Shown here piece after piece: positions 35,754 through 43,709 of a DNA stretch of 64,000 nucleotides. The first letter of the stretch is position 1. The number at the start of each line of letters is the position of its first letter. The DNA is from Polynucleobacter bastaniensis (lineage in GTDB: Bacteria; Pseudomonadota; Gammaproteobacteria; Burkholderiales; Burkholderiaceae), in contig NZ_JACVOU010000004.1 of the NCBI RefSeq assembly GCF_018882205.1, positions 62,001 through 126,000 of the forward strand, given 5' to 3'. A model generated the notes under the pieces. It saw only the letters and a list, made by a program, of their open reading frames with translations. It was not told the DNA's origin and searched no databases. The position numbers and the translations under genes are program-made.

Positions 35754-36053
35754 TCACAGAAAAAATCTACCTACTATGTACAGAATTATTCCGGCAGCAA
35801 ATACATAGGCAATAGACTTAAGCAGGGTTTTTTCTATAGTGTTTTCTATAGTTTTTTCGATACCATTTTGTAGACTTTTATTCTGGGCTATTTCCTCAGA
35901 AATAATATTTTTAATATTCCAAAGGTCCTTGCGGATGACATTTAAGCTCTCATCCAATTTTAGATCTTTTTGCTGTAAGAGCGCGCCTATTGTCGAAAGA
36001 TGTTTATTAACTTCTTTTAGCTCATTAACAACGGATTCGTCTAGATTACTCAT
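35754..36053 (-). CDS. Small coiled-coil tail-anchored protein
   Basis: A 99-residue protein predicted to be one long helix ending in a membrane segment (about 80-97, SIAYVFAAGIILYIVGRFF). The helix carries leucine/isoleucine heptads (ELKEVNKHLSTIGALLQQ and WNIKNIISEEIAQNKSLQ). It also has a short near-repeat IEKTIENTIEKTL, visible in the DNA as repeated TTTTCTATAG units. Layout suggests a tail-anchored oligomeric coiled coil. Function unknown. Confidence 0.6.
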   Translation of the reverse strand: MSNLDESVVNELKEVNKHLSTIGALLQQKDLKLDESLNVIRKDLWNIKNIISEEIAQNKSLQNGIEKTIENTIEKTLLKSIAYVFAAGIILYIVGRFFL

Positions 36054-36318
36054 ATTTACCCGACACTAGAGATAATTTATTTGCGACATTTTTTAATCCT
36101 AACCGATGACTTAGTCCTTGGGGTGAAATTAAACATTGATATGATAAATATGGCTTCATAGTAGGTGATTATTAGAAAAAAGTCGAATTTGCTTAGTGTT
36201 TGCGTAGCTCGGTTATGTTTTTCCGCTTTCTTTAAGGGGTCTCAAAAGATTTGCTTTATAGTTAGCTAATAATAGCAAATTCAATTTGCAGGATGATCAA
36301 CTAGATATCGCCTGGACT

Positions 36319-36879
36319 ATGCCCAAACAACCAATATCCACTGCTGCAAAAATAAGGAAGTTGGTGATGAATTTCACCAAGTGGCTTCTTTATGTATTGC
36401 TCATCCTCGTTTTAGCATACGCCTCTTTCAAAGTTTGGGAATATAAGGGCGAATATGAGAAAGAAAAAGAAGCAAAAATCCTCGCCAAAGAACAAGAAAT
36501 AGAATTCAATGATTTGAGAAAAAATCTAGCAACCTACGCTCCTTTATTGGTTGGCAGTCCCTCCTCGATATTGACAACGCGTGCGAATGGAAAATTCATT
36601 CTTGCTTATATGCTTGGAGCAGAGGTTGAAGCATTTCAAAATGCATTTGAAGAAAGTATACCCATCATTTATGTGGGCAGCCAACTGCTAGGTGCTGGGT
36701 GTAAAAAGTCGGATTGTGAGGAATCCAGCGCCGCTTTTGTAATTGAGCCCGCCAATGGCAAGGTTTATTTAGCCCTTAGAAAAGGTGGGGAGTTAACTTT
36801 TTATGGGCTAGAGGATAGTAAAACTATCCCACTAGCTTTTGAGAAGTGGCAAGGCTTCAAGAAAGCAGGAGTGCAATGA
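36319..36879 (+). CDS. Single-span membrane protein with GCxxxDC motif, possibly Ivy-like
   Basis: A protein of about 186 residues (197 if the TTG at 36286 is used). A membrane anchor (about 21-39, WLLYVLLILVLAYASFKVW) is followed by a charged helix (YEKEKEAKILAKEQEIEF) and a globular periplasmic domain. The domain contains VGSQLLGAGCKKSDCEESSA and then AAFVIEPANGKVYLALR. The CKKSDC pair recalls the CKPHDC loop of Ivy-type lysozyme inhibitors, and the fold order is similar, but similarity is weak. It overlaps the next gene (ATGA at 36876), so they are coupled. Confidence 0.6.
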   Translation: MPKQPISTAAKIRKLVMNFTKWLLYVLLILVLAYASFKVWEYKGEYEKEKEAKILAKEQEIEFNDLRKNLATYAPLLVGSPSSILTTRANGKFILAYMLGAEVEAFQNAFEESIPIIYVGSQLLGAGCKKSDCEESSAAFVIEPANGKVYLALRKGGELTFYGLEDSKTIPLAFEKWQGFKKAGVQ

Positions 36880-37337
36880 TGAAGATTGTCATCAGCTTTT
36901 TAATCATGTCACTCTGGGTGACGATAGTCCCTGCAAAATCTACGCAGGAACCCCAGTCCCTCAAATCAAATTTACAAAAATCTGAACCAAAGTTAGCAAA
37001 CGATAAAGATACTATATTGAGTAAAAATACTCAAAGCACTTTGTATTTATTATCGGGTTGGGGAAAGGCGGAGGGGCCTTATGTCTGGTTTACTGTTTCT
37101 GCGCATTTCAATGAAAATCAAACTGCCCCAAATAGCCAAACTTTCAACTTATTCAGCGCAAGTGGCGCCCTAGATTGTAAGGACAACAGTACCTTCTATT
37201 ATCTAATTTCTTATATGTATTTTGATGCTAAGACGAAAAAGCTTAACGAGATTTACTCTGAGAAAAATAAATCTAATGTCATGAAAATTGAACCTACTAC
37301 AACTGAGTCGGATATTAAGAAGATTGTTTGCAACTAA
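36876..37337 (+). CDS. Exported surface-adhesin-E-like protein
   Basis: A 153-residue protein with a signal peptide (about 1-21, ending TIVPAKS). The mature domain shows the layout of the surface-adhesin E (Haemophilus protein E-like) family: YVWFTVSAHFNENQT, then ALDCKDNSTFYYLISYMYFD, and a C-terminal SDIKKIVCN with paired cysteines. A second member lies at 40178-40600. An excellent ribosome-binding site (AGGAG) precedes the ATG at 36876. Function in this organism is unknown; it could bind host or matrix components or be a periplasmic protein. Confidence 0.6.
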   Translation: MMKIVISFLIMSLWVTIVPAKSTQEPQSLKSNLQKSEPKLANDKDTILSKNTQSTLYLLSGWGKAEGPYVWFTVSAHFNENQTAPNSQTFNLFSASGALDCKDNSTFYYLISYMYFDAKTKKLNEIYSEKNKSNVMKIEPTTTESDIKKIVCN

Positions 37338-37421
37338 GTTAGACATTCGTTTAGCGAGGGTGAGTATTCAGATCGCCCATCTTCTACCGTAACGCCTGGC
37401 CACTGACTACAGAGGATTCAA

Positions 37422-38150
37422 ATGGAAGAAAGCTTGAATGAGAATAATTCGAATCTAATCACAAGTTCTGCTGCTGATTCAATTCAAGCAGCTGAGTATT
37501 TTTCAAACTTAGTCGCCAATTTGCAGCAGTTTGTACAGACTGCAAATCAAAATGATTTATTGAAATATTTTCATGAAGGCAGCAATACAACAGCTGTTCA
37601 GCGCCGCATACTGGATCTGATGATTTATGGCGAAGAGTTTGGAATAGAAACTAGGCATGACCATTTAACTGGCTTATTGGACCGCACTAGTTTTTTAGAA
37701 AAACTCAAATTTACTTTGGCGAAGACTCTCCAGGAAGATCATTTAACAGCCATAATATTTGTTGATCTTGATAACTTCAAAGCTATTAATGATCAGTATG
37801 GCCATAGTACTGGAGATGAGGTGATATCAATCATTGGCAGAAGAATCTCTGCGTCTATTCGGGCTCAGGATTTAGCCTGTCGGTGGGGTGGTGATGAGTT
37901 TGTTTTGGCGTTACAAGCCATCACAAGCAAAGATTTAGTCAGTCAATTGGCCAATCGATTACTTGCAGTAATTTCGCAAGCTCTTCAGCTTGGATCCAAA
38001 GAATCATTACAACTACTGCTAGGTGCAAGTGTTGGTATTGCCATCATGGATGATATAAATCTTAGTTCGATGGATTTAGTTGAGAGGGCTGATAAAGCAA
38101 TGTATCTTGCTAAAAAGGCTGGAAAGAATTGTATCGAGTTTTACTCTTAG
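37422..38150 (+). CDS. Diguanylate cyclase, GGDEF
   Basis: A 242-residue cytosolic enzyme making c-di-GMP from two GTP. The N-terminal about 75 residues are helical with no recognised sensor. The GGDEF domain follows from HDHLTGLLDRTSF, with DLDNFKAINDQYGHSTGDE, and the active site GGDEF at residues 156-160. The inhibitory I-site RAQD is at 147-150, five residues before GGDEF, so product inhibition is expected. It lies just before rpoN and near the YcgR-like c-di-GMP receptor, so it may feed motility control. Confidence 0.93.
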   Translation: MEESLNENNSNLITSSAADSIQAAEYFSNLVANLQQFVQTANQNDLLKYFHEGSNTTAVQRRILDLMIYGEEFGIETRHDHLTGLLDRTSFLEKLKFTLAKTLQEDHLTAIIFVDLDNFKAINDQYGHSTGDEVISIIGRRISASIRAQDLACRWGGDEFVLALQAITSKDLVSQLANRLLAVISQALQLGSKESLQLLLGASVGIAIMDDINLSSMDLVERADKAMYLAKKAGKNCIEFYS

Positions 38151-38154
38151 GAGT

Positions 38155-39549
38155 CTATTTTTTTCGAAGATGCACCGCTGGAATGCGCATCCCTTCTCGA
38201 TATTTAGCTACCGTTCGCCTAGCAATTTCATAGCCTTGATCGCCCAGTAACTTAGCAATCCTGCTGTCAGAAATAGGTTTTAATGCAGGCTCTTCTTGAA
38301 TAATTCGCTTAATCAGTTCTTGGATTGCTGTCGAGGATATTGCTACACCTTTATCAGAATTTAATTGACTGCTGAAAAAGTATTTAAATTCAAAAATACC
38401 TAGCGGACAGGATAGATATTTTTGTGTCGTCACTCTCGAAATTGTTGATTCATGCATCTCTAATGTTTCTGCTATTTCACGAAGAACAAGTGGCTTCATT
38501 CCAATTGCGCCCATGGAAAAAAACTTTTGTTGATGTTTGACGATTTCATTCGCAACCCTGAGGATCGTATCCTCTCTTTGAGCAATATTTTTAATAAGCC
38601 AGCTTGCTTCTAGAATTTTTTGTTTTAAGACTCCATCAACCTTCCCTTGACCACTCTCTTTGAGTATTTTGGCGTACTCGCCATTGAGTGAGATTCGTGG
38701 TCTTGCATTTGGATTTGATTCGACAACCCATAAGTTATTGATGGATTTGACCACGACATCCGGCAAAATCCATTGGTCGTTTTCATGGTCGAAGTAAGCG
38801 CCAGGATTATGTTGCAAACTGCGTATGAGCTCTACCGCTTTGAGAACTTCTGCCTCAGTTTTGTTGCTCGCTTGTTTGATCTTAAGCCAATCTTTTGAAC
38901 CAACCTTATTTAAATGGGTATTGACAATATATTTGGCTAGTTCCCATGCTGATTGATCGGGGATAGGTTTTTCTAAAATACGATCAATTTGCAGGGATAG
39001 GCATTCTGCTAAATTGCGTCCGCCAATGCCGGGCGGATCAAGTGACTGCAGTTTTTTTAGTGCGGACTCTAGTAGATAAAGCGTGCTTGATTCTTGACTA
39101 TCAAGTTCATTTTTGATTTCCGCATGAATTGACTCGAGATCATCAATGAGATAGCCTCTGTCATCCAGGCAGCCCGCCAGATAGGTAATGATCGACTGCT
39201 CTTGTGGACTTACATGAAGGAGATGAATTTGCTCCTCGACATACTCTAAAAGGGTTTGTTGATGAGCTATGCGCTCATAGCGCTCTGCCCAGTCATCGTC
39301 ATCATCCTGCGACGCCCTATTGCTTGAGGTCCAAGAGTTTTGTGTCTGTTCAAGCCGTTCAGAAGATTGAGAGGCATTAAACTCAATTTCTGGATTAGGC
39401 TCAAATTCCAGCAAGGGATTATCTTCAGCGGCCTTCGCTAATTCCTGCTCTAGTTCGTTATTGGATAACTGCAATAAGCGGATTGTTTGTTGCAGTTGAG
39501 GTGTTAGGGTGACCTGCTGACTAACTCTAGTATTAAGCGAAATAGCCAT
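38155..39549 (-). CDS. rpoN: RNA polymerase sigma-54 factor
   Basis: A 464-residue sigma factor that recruits polymerase to -24/-12 promoters under enhancer-protein control. The N-terminal Gln/Leu-rich activator-interacting region reads LTPQLQQTIRLLQLSNNELEQ. A core-binding region follows, and the C-terminal DNA-binding part holds the RpoN box ARRTVAKYRE with the upstream helix-turn-helix (ISDSRIAKLLGDQGYEI). It is inside a motility region and pairs with the FlrC-like enhancer binding protein at 60577. It is unusually not beside the common lptB/hpf genes. Confidence 0.95.
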   Translation of the reverse strand: MAISLNTRVSQQVTLTPQLQQTIRLLQLSNNELEQELAKAAEDNPLLEFEPNPEIEFNASQSSERLEQTQNSWTSSNRASQDDDDDWAERYERIAHQQTLLEYVEEQIHLLHVSPQEQSIITYLAGCLDDRGYLIDDLESIHAEIKNELDSQESSTLYLLESALKKLQSLDPPGIGGRNLAECLSLQIDRILEKPIPDQSAWELAKYIVNTHLNKVGSKDWLKIKQASNKTEAEVLKAVELIRSLQHNPGAYFDHENDQWILPDVVVKSINNLWVVESNPNARPRISLNGEYAKILKESGQGKVDGVLKQKILEASWLIKNIAQREDTILRVANEIVKHQQKFFSMGAIGMKPLVLREIAETLEMHESTISRVTTQKYLSCPLGIFEFKYFFSSQLNSDKGVAISSTAIQELIKRIIQEEPALKPISDSRIAKLLGDQGYEIARRTVAKYREGMRIPAVHLRKK

Positions 39550-39857
39550 TTTTATATTTTCTTGTGGTTCGCTAGTGAAAATTCTATCGTTGCTGACCTA
39601 ACTCAACGTTGTAAAAGAGGGCTTTTTGAGACTTTCGGCTCATATAAATTGTTTAAATTTGAACTATTTCTCGGTTGCAAAAGTAGTATGCAATCAACTG
39701 CAACTATTCTAACCATTTATAATAAAAAAACTATATAAATTAAAGGGTTAAGAAATTTTCTTGCTATTTCCAGGAAACTTAGCCTAAATTAATCTAAGCA
39801 AACACAGAAAACTGACCGTAATAAGAGGTCAGAAGACTATATAAAGCGTTTCATATT
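39550..39857. other. Intergenic region upstream of rpoN
   Basis: No gene is supported in these 308 bases. They hold a loose repeat cluster GTTGCA (39674-39679), TGCAAT (39689-39694) and TGCAAC (39699-39704), the outer pair forming an inverted repeat. AT-rich sequence follows, with CTTAG / CTAAG arms around 39780-39800. Promoters for rpoN and the next gene must lie here, but none is convincing. Confidence 0.4.
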
Positions 39858-40043
39858 ATGGAAAATCCTGTCATTACAGAGCACCGTATTCGTGGTGATC
39901 GCTTTTATGCCATAGAAAAAAACAACAAAATTGCTTTTTACACAACCAATATTGCGGCAGCGCGATATTGGGTCAAAAATGTGATCGACAAAGAGACTCT
40001 TGTTATTGAGGAATCATTAGAGGCTAAGCCTGATGGCCAGTGA
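39858..40043 (+). CDS. Small protein of unknown function
   Basis: A 61-residue soluble protein (RIRGDRFYAIEKNNKIAFYT, then AARYWVKNVIDKETLVIEES). It looks like a small beta-strand/helix module with well-balanced composition, which supports translation. No Shine-Dalgarno is apparent and no family is recognised. Confidence 0.5.
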   Translation: MENPVITEHRIRGDRFYAIEKNNKIAFYTTNIAAARYWVKNVIDKETLVIEESLEAKPDGQ

Positions 40044-40177
40044 TGGCTTGATTTTGATGTTTATTTAGGGTTAATTCAGCTTATTTCAGCAATTGCCTTA
40101 AAAGTAGCAAAACCATCTTAAGCGGTTCAATTTAGACCATAAAATCGTATAATCATCCATTAATTTGGATTATTAGC

Positions 40178-40600
40178 ATGATTTATTCACGTCGCCTTTT
40201 TTTTACCATTGTTTTGCTTTTGGGCTCTCATGAGTCGAGCTTCGCAATGGCTCAGGCCGAAAATGATATGGTGACTGTTTTGGATAAAAAAGGCTATTCC
40301 ATTGCTTACTATAAAAGCTCTATTAAAGCATTGCCTCCAGAGTCAAAAAAGGTATGGATTATTACCAATCGCCAAACAATAGACGAAGCCACGAAACAGC
40401 GCGTTGGATCCGTGCGCAGTAATATTTTATTCAATTGTAAGTACGGCACTTACTCCACCTTGGCCACTATCCAATACTCTGAACCAAATGCACAGGGTAA
40501 GAAGATTTTACAAACAGAGACTGGTTTCAATTTGGCGGATGATCCAGTGCCAGAAGATAGTGCTCTAGCAATCATACGAAAACAAGTTTGCAATCCTTAA
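40178..40600 (+). CDS. Surface-adhesin-E-like exported protein
   Basis: A 140-residue exported protein with a signal peptide (about 1-26, ending SFAMAQ). The mature domain shows the surface-adhesin E pattern: KVWIITNRQTIDEATKQ, then SVRSNILFNCKYGTYSTLAT with the first cysteine, and DSALAIIRKQVCNP with the second, probably joined by a disulfide. Proteins of this family were named after Haemophilus protein E, but most environmental members have no known role. It lies between rpoN and the YcgR-like gene. Confidence 0.72.
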   Translation: MIYSRRLFFTIVLLLGSHESSFAMAQAENDMVTVLDKKGYSIAYYKSSIKALPPESKKVWIITNRQTIDEATKQRVGSVRSNILFNCKYGTYSTLATIQYSEPNAQGKKILQTETGFNLADDPVPEDSALAIIRKQVCNP

Positions 40601-40616
40601 TTTAATTCCAATTTAT

Positions 40617-41378
40617 ATGGCCATCATTACCTACCCCCCCGAATTAGTAGACAAAATAGATCCTAAATTTCACATAGAGCACTCAGCTATTGCTAAAACT
40701 ATGCTTCGAGAAATTAGTAAAACCCCTTTGGCAGGGGTATATGCGATTGATGGATCTGGTGCCGAGTTTGCAGCCACCGTCCTCGATATCTACAAAGGAT
40801 TATTGGTGTTAAAGCCAGAGACCGAGCCTCCTAAGGGATTTAGTAGCGTTATTGGCACCAGTCAGATTATTGTGGCCTGTACTGAAAACTCAAAAATGCA
40901 GTTTCTTTCAAGTGATTTTAGGATGCATGAAGATGGCAGTTTAATAACCTGCTCTCTCCCGCAAGAACTCACTGTGATCCAGCGTCGCAAAGAGTTTAGA
41001 ACATTGGGGCCGAGTGATGAACAGTTTAATTTCGTTCTTTCACTAGGGGCTGGTCAAGAATTATTAGCAAAAGTAGCCGATGTTTCTGATCATGGGATTT
41101 TGCTAGATATTCGTTTGGGTGCAGCTGAAGTTGAGGTGGGGCGCTATTGGCATTCAGGATACTTTGAGCGCCAAAAATTCCGCTCAGGCAGTATCGATTT
41201 AATCATCCGCAATGTACGCCCTGGTAAAGCGCTTGATCGCATTCGAGCGGGTTGCGAGCTATACAACCCTAGCAAAACCGCACTCAAAGAATTTGAGTCT
41301 ACTAGAAATGCCATTGAAAATGCCCGTGTACAAGGACGCTTAAATCGTTGGTATGCGTCGGCTAGTTGGTGTGAATAA
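40617..41378 (+). CDS. ycgR: YcgR-like flagellar brake protein with PilZ domain
   Basis: A 253-residue c-di-GMP receptor. The N-terminal YcgR domain (about 15-118) is followed by a PilZ domain with both c-di-GMP binding motifs: QRRKEFR at 122-128 and DVSDHG (DxSxxG) at 155-160. In enterobacteria the c-di-GMP-bound form acts on the motor to slow swimming. Here the gene starts an apparent operon that continues through two membrane proteins, the degenerate chemosensory set and flgA. No strong ribosome-binding site is seen before the ATG at 40617. Confidence 0.87.
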   Translation: MAIITYPPELVDKIDPKFHIEHSAIAKTMLREISKTPLAGVYAIDGSGAEFAATVLDIYKGLLVLKPETEPPKGFSSVIGTSQIIVACTENSKMQFLSSDFRMHEDGSLITCSLPQELTVIQRRKEFRTLGPSDEQFNFVLSLGAGQELLAKVADVSDHGILLDIRLGAAEVEVGRYWHSGYFERQKFRSGSIDLIIRNVRPGKALDRIRAGCELYNPSKTALKEFESTRNAIENARVQGRLNRWYASASWCE

Positions 41379-41416
41379 CCAAAATGCTTACACTCTAATT
41401 TGATGAAGCTAAAGTC

Positions 41417-42232
41417 ATGAGCTTGTTTACTAACTTTACAAGTGGAAAATTGATCATGATCCTCAGTGTGATCATGCTTATTCCACTGCTGTATTTTTTT
41501 ATTCGTGATTTTTACAGCAAAGTGGTTGATGAGGTAAAAAATACTGGTTCATCTATCCCAGTTGAACCCATTATGGTGACCAGCTTAAATAAAACAAACC
41601 AGCTTGAAGAGGTTATCAACCAAAAGATTGCAAACATGAAGTTGGATTTAATGGCAGAGCGTTTACGTATTACATCTACGGCAGACGTCCTAAAAAATCT
41701 TGCTTTTGAACGTCATCTTCCAGAAACTCTTTATCAGATTTATTTTGAGACACGAGCCTTCCCTAGAAAAAATGTAGAAGCTCAGCAAACGGATTTGGAA
41801 TGGCATGCCAAAGCAGGTATTACAGAGCTGAAGGTAGAGCCGATGCCTTTAGATGATGGCACTGTTATTCAATTCACTTTGCAGAACTACCCATATACGC
41901 TAAGTGCTATCAATCATCGCTTTGCTAGAACCTATTTTGTTGAATTAACTCTCCGAGATGTTGATAGCACTCGCTTATTTGTAGTGCGTATTAAGGCTAA
42001 TGAATTAACCGGCAGAGAGATTCTGGAAACAGCCATTATTGAAATGAAGTCCGGTGAGTGGATAGATGATCTTGCTAGTTGCCGCCTCTTAATGGATAAG
42101 CGCAAGACTGAGGTTCAGTTAATGGCTGAGCATCGTGAAGTAGAGATGCTAAAAAAGCGCTTCATTTTAAATAACGCTGGCGATAGGCTTGTAGCAAATA
42201 AAGTTGCCGCTAAGTCGCGCAAGAGTGAATGA
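41417..42232 (+). CDS. Membrane-anchored protein of unknown function
   Basis: A 271-residue protein with one N-terminal membrane segment (about 11-29, LIMILSVIMLIPLLYFFIR). A coiled helix follows (NQLEEVINQKIANMKLDLMA), then a beta-rich globular domain (AGITELKVEPMPLDDG, IQFTLQNYPYTLSAINHRFA, RTYFVELTLRDVDSTRLFVV) and a C-terminal charged helix. I recognise no family. It overlaps the PDZ gene by 4 bases (ATGA), suggesting tight coupling. Whether the globular part is periplasmic or cytoplasmic is unclear from charge distribution. Confidence 0.7.
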   Translation: MSLFTNFTSGKLIMILSVIMLIPLLYFFIRDFYSKVVDEVKNTGSSIPVEPIMVTSLNKTNQLEEVINQKIANMKLDLMAERLRITSTADVLKNLAFERHLPETLYQIYFETRAFPRKNVEAQQTDLEWHAKAGITELKVEPMPLDDGTVIQFTLQNYPYTLSAINHRFARTYFVELTLRDVDSTRLFVVRIKANELTGREILETAIIEMKSGEWIDDLASCRLLMDKRKTEVQLMAEHREVEMLKKRFILNNAGDRLVANKVAAKSRKSE

Positions 42233-43257
42233 TCATTGTGACTGAAAAAATTACTTTCTACTCACAAAAAAATATTTATTTTTGGTTTTTAACCTTTTCT
42301 GGATTCCTGTTTGCGGTCTCTTTATTGGTATTACTTGGGGCTGCAAATGATTTATCCGAATCTTCTTCGGAGCTGAAACAGCTGAAAGTAGCGATGCCAG
42401 TACTGGATGATTTTGTTGCGACTCAAAAAATTGACGTTCGCCTTAATAAAAATCAGCGACGCTTAAAATCAAGTGACATTCCAAAATTGGTTGATGGGGC
42501 GATTATTCCAGTTAATACAGATGAGGCAGTGAATCGAACTTTTCAATTTTTCTCAGAATTTGAAAACAAACGTTCTGCATCATTGCTCGCAGTTGAATTG
42601 CCTGCCGTAGAGTCCATTGAGCTGGGCTCACCTGCTGAGGCAGCAGGCATAAAACCAGGCGATTTAATCCTAGCTGTTAATGCAACAAAGATTGAATCTG
42701 CCTTAGGTTTTTATCTCGCACTAAACGAAAAAACTTCCGCAGATGTAAACGTTAAATTATTGAGAAATAAAAGAGATAGTTTGACGGTTGCAATGCGCAT
42801 GGCAGATAGGTCGACAATCACTGGAAATAATTGTGGAATTAAGTTCATTCTGCCGGGTGATGTGATCTACCTAACAGAAGTTGAGACAAAACGTCTTGCA
42901 GAGCAATATCGTCGCGATATATTGTCAACTATCCCGGTAGATTGGCGAACCGAAGTGTCCAATGATTTAATGCAAATTGCTAGACGTCTAAATGCAATCG
43001 CTAAAAACGTGATTGATCCAACCGGTGTAAACCCAGTCAAATTGCAAACCAGAGATATAGTTGTCTGGCATAGCAAAAAGGTTGCAGAAAACATTGATAT
43101 TTACTTTTCCCAGAGACGCAAGATTGAAGCTAAAAATGTTTCGTATATGACGGGGATCGGGGATGCATTTGTTGGTTTTGTGTGCAGCGTGCTCATTTTT
43201 GCTGTGGCACTTGCCATGTTTTGGTATCAAGGTCGTGAATCAGGAAAAAAATCATGA
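42229..43257 (+). CDS. Membrane protein with PDZ domain
   Basis: A 342-residue protein with membrane segments near both ends (about 17-37, FWFLTFSGFLFAVSLLVLL; and about 309-331, GDAFVGFVCSVLIFAVALAMF). The middle therefore faces one side of the membrane, probably the periplasm. A PDZ domain is clear at about residues 125-190 (SIELGSPAEAAGIKPGDLIL, VNATKIESALGFYLAL, VNVKLLRNKRDSLTV), with no protease domain. The region after it (GNNCGIKFILPGDVIYLTEV) is unassigned. It is coupled to both neighbours by overlapping codons. Confidence 0.8.
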   Translation: MIIVTEKITFYSQKNIYFWFLTFSGFLFAVSLLVLLGAANDLSESSSELKQLKVAMPVLDDFVATQKIDVRLNKNQRRLKSSDIPKLVDGAIIPVNTDEAVNRTFQFFSEFENKRSASLLAVELPAVESIELGSPAEAAGIKPGDLILAVNATKIESALGFYLALNEKTSADVNVKLLRNKRDSLTVAMRMADRSTITGNNCGIKFILPGDVIYLTEVETKRLAEQYRRDILSTIPVDWRTEVSNDLMQIARRLNAIAKNVIDPTGVNPVKLQTRDIVVWHSKKVAENIDIYFSQRRKIEAKNVSYMTGIGDAFVGFVCSVLIFAVALAMFWYQGRESGKKS

Positions 43258-43661
43258 CAACATTACAAATGCAAGATTACTGGTTAGGAATGCGGATTAA
43301 TGGCGGCCGTTATGCGATTTCGACAAAATTCATACATGCCGTCTTTTTGCATCCCGAACCTGAGCAGGGCATGAAAGATCTACGTATTAATGGTGTTGTA
43401 GTCTATAAGGGTGAACCCATTTGCTTGCGTAATCATTTTCAACTACTACGCTTTGATCAACGCGGAGATAGTTTTGTGGATTGGCATCAGTCTCTAAAGC
43501 AGTCTAGCGCACCTTGGATCATTGTTTTGAGAAATGGCCCTCAAGAAGGCTTGGGTTTCAGGATTAATAATATTGTGGGGCCCTTTTACGCTGAGACGAT
43601 ACCTGATTCTTCATTCTTTTATCACAACGGCGCTGATTATCATTTGGTGGGGGTCTCTTAA
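43254..43661 (+). CDS. CheW/PilI-like protein
   Basis: A 135-residue protein that fits the CheW fold, the coupling protein between a receptor and a kinase. The order of strands matches: YWLGMRINGGRYAISTKFIH, then DLRINGVVVYKGEPICLRNH (where CheW has the R-G-x-(I/V)-(I/V)-P-(I/V)-x-D-L block), then PWIIVLRNGPQEGLGFRINN and IVGPF. Conservation is low, and it has no canonical RG pair. It lies between the PDZ gene and an MCP-like gene, the same order as pilI-pilJ-chpA. So it is likely a divergent adaptor. Confidence 0.65.
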   Translation: MTTLQMQDYWLGMRINGGRYAISTKFIHAVFLHPEPEQGMKDLRINGVVVYKGEPICLRNHFQLLRFDQRGDSFVDWHQSLKQSSAPWIIVLRNGPQEGLGFRINNIVGPFYAETIPDSSFFYHNGADYHLVGVS

Positions 43662-43709
43662 GGCCGACAATACCGATCAGTCACTTAATCGCTAGTCGAG
43701 ATCATTTAT

